Source of the DNA: Lachnospiraceae bacterium UBA3287
GTDB lineage: Bacteria; Bacillota; Clostridia; Lachnospirales; Lachnospiraceae
DNA: 64,000 nt
Direction: 5' to 3'
NCBI GenBank assembly: GCA_002362155.1
Contig: DETN01000131.1
Span: forward strand, 1-64,000
The notes under the pieces were generated by a model. The model had not been told where the DNA came from. It worked only from the letters and a program-made list of their open reading frames with translations, and did no database searches. The position numbers were made by a program, and so were the translations under genes. Shown in pieces: positions 57,435-64,000 of this stretch (the first letter of the stretch is position 1; each line of letters starts with the position of its first letter).

Positions 57435-59024
57435 TCAGAGCAGGGGGGCGATCATGCGGAAGAGCCAGCCTGCTGCCTTTGCTCCCTTATTCAGGCTGCG
57501 GACTTCCGCTTCGGTCACCTGATGGCAGCGCCTCAGCGTCTCCTGGAAGTCTGCCTCAATGTCTGAAATGCAGGGGACCTTATAGAGATACGTGGCGCAT
57601 TCAAAATGGTGGTAGAGACTGCGGTAGTCCAGGTTGATGGTGCCCACCGCCGCCCGGATATCGTCCGAAACGAATACCTTGGCATGGACAAAGCCCGGAT
57701 CGTAGATATAGATCTTCACCCTGGACCGGATCAGGGAGGAGAAATAGGACCAGGCCAGATCATAGGGGATCTTCTTATCCGGAATGCCCGGCAGAATCAG
57801 CTTCACGTCGATCCCCTTCTGCCCCGCCATCTTCAGGGCCGAGAGCATCTCGTCGTCCAGGATCAGGTAGGGCGACATGATATGCACGTAGCTTTTTGCC
57901 CTGTAAAGGAAGTCCATGTAGACGTTCTCTCCCACCTTGTCCTCATCCATGGGATTATCCCCGTAGGGGATCACATAGCCGGGGGCGTCCGCCACCGGCA
58001 GGGCATGGCCCACAAAACGGTCCACATCCACGGTCTGGTCCACCAGGCCCCACATCTCCATGAACATGACCGTAAAGCCGTCCACGCCCGGTCCCTCCAG
58101 ACGGACGGCCGTATCCTTCCAGTGGCCGTATTTGTCAATGGCATTGATATACTCATCCGCCAGGTTCACGCCGCCGTTGTAGGCCGTCTTTCCGTCAATG
58201 ACCATGATCTTGCGGTGGTCCCTGTAATTGTAATAGGTAGACACGAAGGGCGTCATGGGAGAAAAGACCTTGCACTGAATGCCAAGGGCCCTCAGCCGGT
58301 CCGGATAATCATGGGGCAGGGTGGAGAACTCACATGTCCCGTCATACATGACTCTTACATCCAGGCCCTCCGCCGCTTTCTGGGCCAGGACAGCCAGGAT
58401 ATCTCCCCACATCTTTCCCTCGTCTATGATAAAGAATTCCAGAAAGATAAAGTGCTCCGCCTTTCTCAGATCCTCCAGCATGGCTTCAAAGGCATACTCT
58501 CCCAGGGGATAAAAGGATACGGCCGTATTTCTGAAGACCGGGTAGTTTCCGGTCCCCGCTATATATCTGGCCAGGGCGGCTGTGGAAGGGCTCTCCAGCT
58601 TCAGGGCTCTGTAGCCCTCTGATTCCTCGGGAAGGACCTCCCGGATCTTTCTGGACCGGTCGACCAGGGCCGCTCTGACCACCCTGCTTCCCAGATCCCT
58701 TCTGGTATAAAGATAGAAGAAGCCTCCCACCAGGGGAAATACCAGCATGACCAGAAGCCAGGTCACCTTGGAGGTGGCGTTCATCTCGCTGTTGATCAGA
58801 AAAAGGATCATCAGGAACTGGACGATCACGGCCAGGCCCACGTACTGGGGAAGCCATTCCGCCAGCCAGTGGACCGGAAGCATGATCAGCACGACGCCCA
58901 GCAGGAAGAAAAGAAGGATAATGCCGGTCCGGCTGAAAAGGACGCGGAACAGCCCCTTCCTGCCCTTCTTCAGGAGCATCATGGGTTTTATATCTTTTAA
59001 ATCTGTCAAATTCTTTTCGGGCAT
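57435..59024 (-). CDS. cls: Cardiolipin synthase (phospholipase D family)
   Basis: The start at 59024 has GGAGG 13 bp upstream, a little far. The 529-residue protein has two N-terminal membrane helices (IILLFFLLGVVLIMLPVHWL and VIVQFLMILFLI, then VTWLLVMLVFPLVGGFFYL) and two HKD motifs: YRDHRKIMVIDG near residue 275 and FVHAKVFVSDD near residue 455. It joins two phosphatidylglycerols to give cardiolipin in the membrane. Length is typical. It has no obvious terminator; the foreign island lies directly downstream. Confidence 0.95.
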   Translation of the reverse strand: MPEKNLTDLKDIKPMMLLKKGRKGLFRVLFSRTGIILLFFLLGVVLIMLPVHWLAEWLPQYVGLAVIVQFLMILFLINSEMNATSKVTWLLVMLVFPLVGGFFYLYTRRDLGSRVVRAALVDRSRKIREVLPEESEGYRALKLESPSTAALARYIAGTGNYPVFRNTAVSFYPLGEYAFEAMLEDLRKAEHFIFLEFFIIDEGKMWGDILAVLAQKAAEGLDVRVMYDGTCEFSTLPHDYPDRLRALGIQCKVFSPMTPFVSTYYNYRDHRKIMVIDGKTAYNGGVNLADEYINAIDKYGHWKDTAVRLEGPGVDGFTVMFMEMWGLVDQTVDVDRFVGHALPVADAPGYVIPYGDNPMDEDKVGENVYMDFLYRAKSYVHIMSPYLILDDEMLSALKMAGQKGIDVKLILPGIPDKKIPYDLAWSYFSSLIRSRVKIYIYDPGFVHAKVFVSDDIRAAVGTINLDYRSLYHHFECATYLYKVPCISDIEADFQETLRRCHQVTEAEVRSLNKGAKAAGWLFRMIAPLL

Positions 59025-59123
59025 AATAAAACATCCTCCGCTGTCACAGTATAGCACAGGGGAGGATGTATCTTTAAGCACAAAATATTCTAATATGTCC
59101 CGTCAGAGTCGCATAGAGGAAAG

Positions 59124-59837
59124 TCAGTGATCTGTATCTTCCGGGGAAAGGGCCCCGGACTCCTGCCTTTTTATATAGTCTTCCAGGAAAGCGGCCTCGT
59201 TTTTCAGAGCATCGCCCCATTTCCCGCAGGCAGCACTCATCTTCTCCCTGGCCGCTTCACAGTTTCCCTCAAAGGCCGGGCGGAAGGCTTCTATGGCGTC
59301 CATGTAGCGGGAGAGGCCATCCATGGCGGAGACCTTTTCAAAGACTGCCCTGCGCTCCTCCAGGACCTTTTCCGCTTTCTCTCCCTTTTCGTTATAGAAA
59401 AGAGCCATTACATAGTCGGTCCAGTAGACCGGGATGCCGGGGCCTGTCACCTTTTTTACATTCACGGATTCCAGAAGGGAAAGGGCCTTCCTGTAATCCT
59501 TCATCCGGATGGAAGCCGCTGCCAGGTTAATCTTTAAGGTCTCCCTGTAGACAGCCTTTCTGTGGCCTTCCAGCTCTGCGGTCAGCTCCCTGGCATAGCG
59601 CTCCGGATCCGTCTCCAGAAGGGGCATAAGTTCCGCCATCCGGCGGTTGGTCTTACTGGCGAAGAGGATCTCCGTCAGGATGGTCCCCGCGGCCACGGCC
59701 ATCAGCCATATGATCAGAATCGGCACCGGGTCCTTTCCCATGCCGGAGGCAGAGGATGCGAAAACGCCAAGTAAGGCGCTGCCCGCCAGGATCAGGATCC
59801 AGTAAAATCTGTAAAAACGGTTGTATTTCTTAGCCAC
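59124..59837 (-). CDS. Two-helix membrane protein with TPR-like tail
   Basis: The start is a GTG at 59837, with AAGGAGGG 6 bp upstream. The 237-residue protein has two hydrophobic segments near the N-terminus (WILILAGSALLGVFAS and ILIIWLMAVAAGTILTEILF) and about 150 residues of alpha-helical pairs (YRETLKINLAAASIRMKDYR, KALSLLESV, DYVMALFYNEKGEKAEKVL) that look like degenerate tetratricopeptide repeats. The function is unknown. It lies 25 bp after a TM2-domain gene and may be in the same operon. Confidence 0.68.
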   Translation of the reverse strand: MAKKYNRFYRFYWILILAGSALLGVFASSASGMGKDPVPILIIWLMAVAAGTILTEILFASKTNRRMAELMPLLETDPERYARELTAELEGHRKAVYRETLKINLAAASIRMKDYRKALSLLESVNVKKVTGPGIPVYWTDYVMALFYNEKGEKAEKVLEERRAVFEKVSAMDGLSRYMDAIEAFRPAFEGNCEAAREKMSAACGKWGDALKNEAAFLEDYIKRQESGALSPEDTDH

Positions 59838-59862
59838 AGCTTTCCCTCCTTCTGCGGCCCTC

Positions 59863-60336
59863 CTAAATGTCCCACCTGAGCAGGGGAAGGCCGTCCCTGT
59901 CGCAGAAGCGGCCCAGGACAATCATGATTATATCATAAATAATGCCCATACCGAACAGGCCTGCCGTCATGGCATAGAGAATTCCCGTTCCGATCTTTCC
60001 GGCATAGAAACGGTGGACGCCCAGCTCTCCCAGAAAAAGGGCCAGCAGGAGGGCCAGCAGTCTGCTCCTGCCGCTGACATTCTCCGGGTCCTCTGCAGGC
60101 TTTTGCCTGCTTTTCGGAATATCGTAGTAGCCGTCGCTGCGCCACTGCCTTTCTCTTTCGGTATGGCCCGTTCCTCCGAAACCGCCGCGTCTTCTCTCAT
60201 ATCGTATCTTCTGCAGGACATCGCTTTCGGGAATGATCCTGGAATCACAGTATCCGCAGAACCACTCCGTATCTGCGGGATCCAGTTCGATCACTGCTCC
60301 GCAGTAGGGACATCTGTAATCAACTTTTTCCATCAT
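59863..60336 (-). CDS. TM2-domain protein with N-terminal zinc ribbon
   Basis: The start is at 60336 or 60333. The 157-residue protein starts with a zinc ribbon (YRCPYCGAVIELDPADTEW, FCGYCDSRIIP), a polar linker rich in Arg and Gly, and then a TM2 domain: LALLLALFLGELGVHRFYAG, KIGTGILYAMTAGLFGMGII. The two-helix hairpin with the conserved G-x-x-G-x-H-R-F-Y-x-G defines TM2. Its role is unknown in bacteria. It is followed by the helical membrane protein at 59124. Confidence 0.85.
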   Translation of the reverse strand: MMEKVDYRCPYCGAVIELDPADTEWFCGYCDSRIIPESDVLQKIRYERRRGGFGGTGHTERERQWRSDGYYDIPKSRQKPAEDPENVSGRSRLLALLLALFLGELGVHRFYAGKIGTGILYAMTAGLFGMGIIYDIIMIVLGRFCDRDGLPLLRWDI

Positions 60337-60534
60337 ATATCCAACCCTTCCTCTCCGGATGCACCGTGCATCCGGAAAAGTTCCTTTCGTTATGGCAAAG
60401 TATAGCACATCGGCCGCAGCCTGCCGGACATAGTTCGTTTACTGGCCGGGCCCGGCACCCCTGCAGCCTGTTACTGCAGGCCGTATAATAATAATTTCAA
60501 TTACAATCACAATTAGTATATACAAACATTTCTG

Positions 60535-60563
60535 TTGAAAAACAGCAGTTCCGGTTATAAAAT
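60535..60563 (+). promoter_or_regulatory. Promoter of the DUF6110/P-type ATPase operon
   Basis: TTGAAA, 17 bp, TAAAAT. The transcription start would fall next to a 21-bp palindrome. Confidence 0.68.
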
Positions 60564-60570
60564 ACTAACT

Positions 60571-60591
60571 GATCTGTAACGGTTACAGATC
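60571..60591. promoter_or_regulatory. 21-bp palindrome, candidate operator or 5' hairpin
   Basis: GATCTGTAAC, one base, GTTACAGATC: a perfect palindrome at about +2 of the predicted transcript. Six T follow at 60599-60604, so it might also work as an attenuator. Confidence 0.6.
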
Positions 60592-60621
60592 TGACTATTT
60601 TTTCCCGGAGGTAAACGACAT

Positions 60622-60885
60622 ATGGAAAGAAAACACATCCTTTTATTCCTTGGCGGCATGCTCTTTGGCAGTGCCGGCATTAAGCTCCTGTCCAGCAAAG
60701 ACGCCAAAAAGGCCTATACCCACGTGACCGCTGCAGCCCTCCGCTGCAAGGATTCCGTAATGGAAACCGTCGACACCGTGCAGGAAAACTGCTCCGACAT
60801 TCTGGCCGACGCCAGGAGCATCAACGAGCAGCGGGCAGCCGCTGACGAAAAAGAATTTATCGAAGACTCCTCTGATCAGGAATAA
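60622..60885 (+). CDS. DUF6110 protein, P-type ATPase partner
   Basis: An 87-residue protein with one membrane segment or a hydrophobic start (ILLFLGGMLFGSAGIKLLSS), then SKDAKKAYTHVTAAALRCKD, a helical stretch with an acidic end. DUF6110 proteins of this length stand directly in front of heavy-metal P-type ATPases in Clostridia. GGAGG lies 8 bp before the ATG. The stop is 15 bp before the ATPase start. It probably helps the pump, but the mechanism is unknown. Confidence 0.82.
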   Translation: MERKHILLFLGGMLFGSAGIKLLSSKDAKKAYTHVTAAALRCKDSVMETVDTVQENCSDILADARSINEQRAAADEKEFIEDSSDQE

Positions 60886-60900
60886 GTGCCGGGGGCTCTT

Positions 60901-62985
60901 ATGAAATTTCAGATACTGCATGAATCCAGAGGCAGGATCCGCCTGCGGGCCGCCGTATACCGTATGAGTATGGAACAGGCAGACGCTCTGGAGGAATACG
61001 CTGGCGCCATAAAAGGCGTGGACAGAGCCACGGTCCATGAATCGGCCCGCACCCTGACCATACTTTATAAAGGGGAAAGAAAAGAACTGATCAGCGCTCT
61101 CTCCCGCTTTTCCTTTGCGGATCAGGAGGACCGCCTCCCCGCTCTCAGTCACAGCAGCAGACAGATCTCAGCCGAATATAAGGGAAAGATCCTCCGCCAT
61201 GCAGCCGGCTTTGCACTAAGGCGCCTTCTCCTTCCCCTGCCTGTCCGCAGGGTCTATGAAATATACAGGGCCCTGCCTTACATGGCTAAGGCTGTAAAAA
61301 CTCTGCTGCAGAAAAAGGTAACAGTGGAAGTCCTGGACGGCACCGCCATCGGGGTCTCTCTTCTGACAGGAGACTATAATACCGCCGGCTCTGTCATGTT
61401 CCTTTTAAAGCTGGGCGACTATCTGGACGAATGGACCCACAAGAAATCCGTGGATGACCTGGCAAGAAGCATGTCCCTGAACGTGGACCAGGTCTGGCTC
61501 CACCGGGAGGACGGCGTTCCTGTCCTGGTCCCCCTGGCAGGGATCCAGGAAGGGGATCTGATCGAGGTCAATACCGGCCACGTGGTTCCCCTGGACGGGG
61601 TCCTGGAAGAGGGGGATGTCATGATAGGCCAGGCCTCCCTGACAGGCGAGTCCGTACCGGTTGCCAAGTCTCCGGGCATGTCCGTCTACGCCGGTTCCGT
61701 GGTGGAGGAAGGAAACTGCATCCTTAAAGTCACAAAGACCGCGGGCAGCAGCAAATACGATCAGATCGTCCGCATGATCGAGGATTCGGAAAAGCTCAAA
61801 TCCGAAGTGGAAGCAAGGGCTTCGGGCCTTGCGGATTCTCTGGTCCCCTGGTGTCTGGGCGGCAGCGCCCTGACCTGGCTTCTGACCAGAAACGTGACCC
61901 GGGCCGTTTCCGTCCTTATGGTGGATTTTTCCTGCGCTCTCAAGCTCTCCATGCCCCTGAGCGTACTGTCCGCCATGCGGGAAGCCAGCCTCTATAAGAT
62001 CACCGTCAAGGGGGGCAAGTTCCTGGAGAAAGTCTCCGCCGCGGATACCATCATCTTTGACAAGACCGGTACCCTGACCAACGCCTGTCCCACGGTGGCC
62101 CGGGTAGTCCCCTTCAGCGGCCATGATCCCGCAGAAATGCTGCGGATCGCAGCCTGTATGGAAGAACACTTCCCCCATTCCATGGCAAACGCCGTGGTAC
62201 GCTCAGCCAGGGAACATAACCTGGACCATGAGGAAATGCACAGCGAGGTGGAATATATCGTGGCCCACGGCATTGCCACCCGGATCGGCGGCGAAAGGGC
62301 CGTCATAGGCAGCCGCCATTTCGTCTTCGAGGACGAAGGCGCAGTGATCCTTCCTGAAGACCGGGAAGCCTTCGACAGCCTGGATCCCCGCTACTCCCAT
62401 CTCTATCTTGCCCTGGGCGGCATACTCTCTGCGGCCATCTGTATCTACGACCCTCTGCGGCCCGAGGTATCGGAAATGATCCGCGGCCTCCACGCAGCCG
62501 GCATCGGAAGAGTGGTCATGCTGACAGGTGACAGTGAGAAGACTGCCAGAGCCATCGCTCTGGAGGCCGGCGTGGATGACTTCCGGGCGGAGGTCCTGCC
62601 CGAAGACAAGGCCGCCTACATACAGAAGGAGCATGACGAAGGCAGAGGCGTGATCATGATCGGGGACGGCATCAACGATGCTCCTGCCCTGTCCATGGCA
62701 GACGCAGGCGTTGCCATAGGGTCCGGCGCCATGATCGCCAGAGAGGTTGCTGACATCACCATAGCGGCTGAGGATCTGAACCGGATCCTGGTCATGAAGA
62801 GGCTTTCTGACGCCCTGATGAAGCGGACCCGACGCAACTACCGCTTTGTCATGACTTTCAACGGAGCTCTCATCGTTCTGGGCGCCTTCGGCATCCTGCC
62901 TCCTTCCTTATCGGCTCTTTTACATAACACATCGACTCTGATCCTGTCTCTTTCCTGCATGACGGACCTTTTAAGCCCCGGCTGA
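60901..62985 (+). CDS. P1B-type metal ATPase without the CPC motif
   Basis: The start ATG at 60901 follows GGGGG. The 694-residue pump has an HMA-like N-terminus (ESRGRIRLRAAVYRMSMEQ), the A-domain TGESVPVA, P-domain DKTGTLTNACPTVA (Asp near residue 389), and MIGDGINDAPAL. P1B pumps usually carry CPC, SPC or a similar triad in the helix before the phosphorylation site; here that helix reads VDFSCALKLSMPLSV, so the first Cys and Pro are replaced. The transported metal is not clear. It is encoded with DUF6110, which supports a specialised subgroup. A terminator follows at 63008-63054. Confidence 0.9.
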   Translation: MKFQILHESRGRIRLRAAVYRMSMEQADALEEYAGAIKGVDRATVHESARTLTILYKGERKELISALSRFSFADQEDRLPALSHSSRQISAEYKGKILRHAAGFALRRLLLPLPVRRVYEIYRALPYMAKAVKTLLQKKVTVEVLDGTAIGVSLLTGDYNTAGSVMFLLKLGDYLDEWTHKKSVDDLARSMSLNVDQVWLHREDGVPVLVPLAGIQEGDLIEVNTGHVVPLDGVLEEGDVMIGQASLTGESVPVAKSPGMSVYAGSVVEEGNCILKVTKTAGSSKYDQIVRMIEDSEKLKSEVEARASGLADSLVPWCLGGSALTWLLTRNVTRAVSVLMVDFSCALKLSMPLSVLSAMREASLYKITVKGGKFLEKVSAADTIIFDKTGTLTNACPTVARVVPFSGHDPAEMLRIAACMEEHFPHSMANAVVRSAREHNLDHEEMHSEVEYIVAHGIATRIGGERAVIGSRHFVFEDEGAVILPEDREAFDSLDPRYSHLYLALGGILSAAICIYDPLRPEVSEMIRGLHAAGIGRVVMLTGDSEKTARAIALEAGVDDFRAEVLPEDKAAYIQKEHDEGRGVIMIGDGINDAPALSMADAGVAIGSGAMIAREVADITIAAEDLNRILVMKRLSDALMKRTRRNYRFVMTFNGALIVLGAFGILPPSLSALLHNTSTLILSLSCMTDLLSPG

Positions 62986-63007
62986 AGGAGTCCCTCAGGC
63001 ATTTCAG

Positions 63008-63054
63008 GGCAGGCACGCTTCTTTCCCCCGCTGGATGGACGTGCCTGCCTTTTT
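63008..63054 (+). terminator. Terminator of the P-type ATPase operon
   Basis: GGCAGGCACG and CGTGCCTGCC form a perfect 10-bp stem, followed by TTTTTC. Confidence 0.9.
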
Positions 63055-63201
63055 CATATGTCCATTTCCGAAAAAGTTCACAAAGCATCTGACAAAATTT
63101 GCAAAAAAACTGTATTTTTCACTAAACTAACAGTAAAATAGAGGATAAGTAATTCGTGAAAACTGATCTCATGTAATAAATCGAGAAAGGAGACATTTTT
63201 T

Positions 63202-63915
63202 ATGGCAACCCCTCATATTGGAGCAGTAAAAGGTCAGATCGCAGATGTAGTCCTCATGCCCGGTGATCCCCTCCGCGCGAAAATGATCGCAGAGGAATGG
63301 ATGGACAACGCCGAACTTGTATCGGGTGTCCGCGGCATGTATGCTTACAGCTGCACCTACAGAGGCAGGAAGATCACTGTTATGGCCAGCGGCATGGGCA
63401 TGCCTTCCATGGGCATCTATTCCTATGAGCTCTTCTCGGAATACGGCGTGGAAGCCATCATCCGCTGCGGTTCCTCCGGAAGCTTTGTCCCCAGCCTGAA
63501 TGTAGGCGATGTGGTCTATGCCAGAGACGCCTGGACAGACTCCAGCTTTGCCAAGGTCCAGTGCGGTGAAGAGAACTATGTCCTGCAGGCCTCCCATCTG
63601 CTCAATGTCAAGCTGAACCAGAGTGCATGGCAGAACGGAATCGAGATCATTCCCACCAGAGTCTACAGCAGCGATGTGTTCTATAAGGCACCCACCAGCA
63701 ACAGCGATGCTCTGGCCATTCAGAACGGCTGCACCTGCATCGAGATGGAAGCCTTCGCCCTCTTCCACAACGCCAAGATGCTGGGCAAGCAGGCCGGCTG
63801 CCTGCTGACCATCTCCGACTCCTTCGTCACAGGCGAAGCTATGACAGCAGAGGAAAGGCAGTCCTCCTTCGGCGACATGATCATCGTTGCCATGGGCGCA
63901 GCAGCAAGCCTGTAA
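63202..63915 (+). CDS. deoD: Purine-nucleoside phosphorylase (DeoD type)
   Basis: A 237-residue enzyme: VVLMPGDPLRAKMIAEEWM is the family start with phosphate-binding Gly and Arg, MASGMGMPSMGIYSYEL and IRCGSSGSFVP follow, and CIEMEAFALF with ISDSFVTGEAMTAEE close the active site. It splits purine nucleosides and deoxynucleosides with phosphate. It has a GAAAGGAG site and stands alone, 37 kb from the nucleoside import and deoC genes in the same window, although it works in the same pathway. A terminator follows. Confidence 0.95.
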   Translation: MATPHIGAVKGQIADVVLMPGDPLRAKMIAEEWMDNAELVSGVRGMYAYSCTYRGRKITVMASGMGMPSMGIYSYELFSEYGVEAIIRCGSSGSFVPSLNVGDVVYARDAWTDSSFAKVQCGEENYVLQASHLLNVKLNQSAWQNGIEIIPTRVYSSDVFYKAPTSNSDALAIQNGCTCIEMEAFALFHNAKMLGKQAGCLLTISDSFVTGEAMTAEERQSSFGDMIIVAMGAAASL

Positions 63916-63947
63916 GTCTCTGTCCGCTTTCTTAATTCAGATCACCT

Positions 63948-63974
63948 AAAGGGATCCCGGTCCGGGATCCCTTT
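63948..63974 (+). terminator. Terminator of deoD
   Basis: AAAGGGATCCCGG and CCGGGATCCCTTT form a perfect 13-bp stem with one base between them, ending in TTT. Confidence 0.85.
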
Positions 63975-64000
63975 CTGCGTTCTCCTTTTCCGGGAATTAA

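Noticed and set aside
1..64000. tRNA or rRNA genes, CRISPR arrays, insertion sequences
   Set aside because: Intergenic regions were read on both strands and none gave a convincing match.

Overview
The window looks like the chromosome of a GC-rich Clostridia bacterium, most likely a Lachnospiraceae member. This rests on the gene families: BMP-type nucleoside import, CIRCE-controlled Lon, ECF-type vitamin transporters, Gram-positive cell-wall-binding repeats, YARHG, DUF6110 and YolD proteins, and strong AGGAGG ribosome sites. No rRNA, tRNA or marker gene is present, so I do not name a genus. From 1 to about 47 kb most genes lie on the minus strand in short operons separated by clear intrinsic terminators.

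Layout: 0-13 kb holds a cut-off MglB-like sugar-binding lipoprotein, trpF, two tandem ZapA-type coiled-coil proteins, Lon with a CIRCE operator, a lipoprotein, bioY with a BirA-type operator, DUF1284, metY, a large cell-wall-binding papain-fold protein and mntP. At 13-16 kb there is a SpoVK/CbbX-like AAA+ ATPase, then a cobalamin riboswitch with its terminator in front of a DUF4430 (transcobalamin-like) protein and an ECF S-component, read here as a B12 uptake system. The 16-28.5 kb stretch is a nucleoside region: LysR regulator, adenosine deaminase, DeoC, a BMP-type nucleoside ABC importer, the glycyl radical enzyme YjjI with its activase YjjW, a PfkB kinase, thymidine kinase and uridine kinase. 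DeoD lies at the far right end (63.2 kb).

The 28.5-47 kb stretch holds a sugar ABC importer whose binding protein has an extra C-terminal membrane anchor, a Y-family polymerase-YolD-P-loop kinase operon, a HAD phosphatase, an AGCS transporter with homocysteine methyltransferase, a serpin lipoprotein, an LDH-family enzyme with Arg at the substrate-specificity position, a PanE-like reductase and a LURP-one-like protein. From 47 to 53.7 kb come HflK and HflC followed by a YARHG plus C-type-lectin membrane protein, an ECF sigma/anti-sigma pair with a self-recognising promoter, and a beta-helix surface lipoprotein.

About 53.9-57.4 kb is a foreign island: a VapE fragment, a TnpW-family protein, and an AbiEii-type toxin with an XRE-domain partner, flanked by repeated palindromes. 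After it follow cardiolipin synthase, two small membrane proteins, DUF6110 with a P1B-type metal ATPase whose usual CPC motif is missing, and deoD.

The points I rate highest are the YARHG-lectin protein coupled to HflKC, the riboswitch-DUF4430-ECF cassette, YjjI/YjjW inside the nucleoside locus, the AbiEii/XRE pair in the island, and the LDH-family Arg86 substitution. All functions are read from sequence motifs only; no database search was possible.
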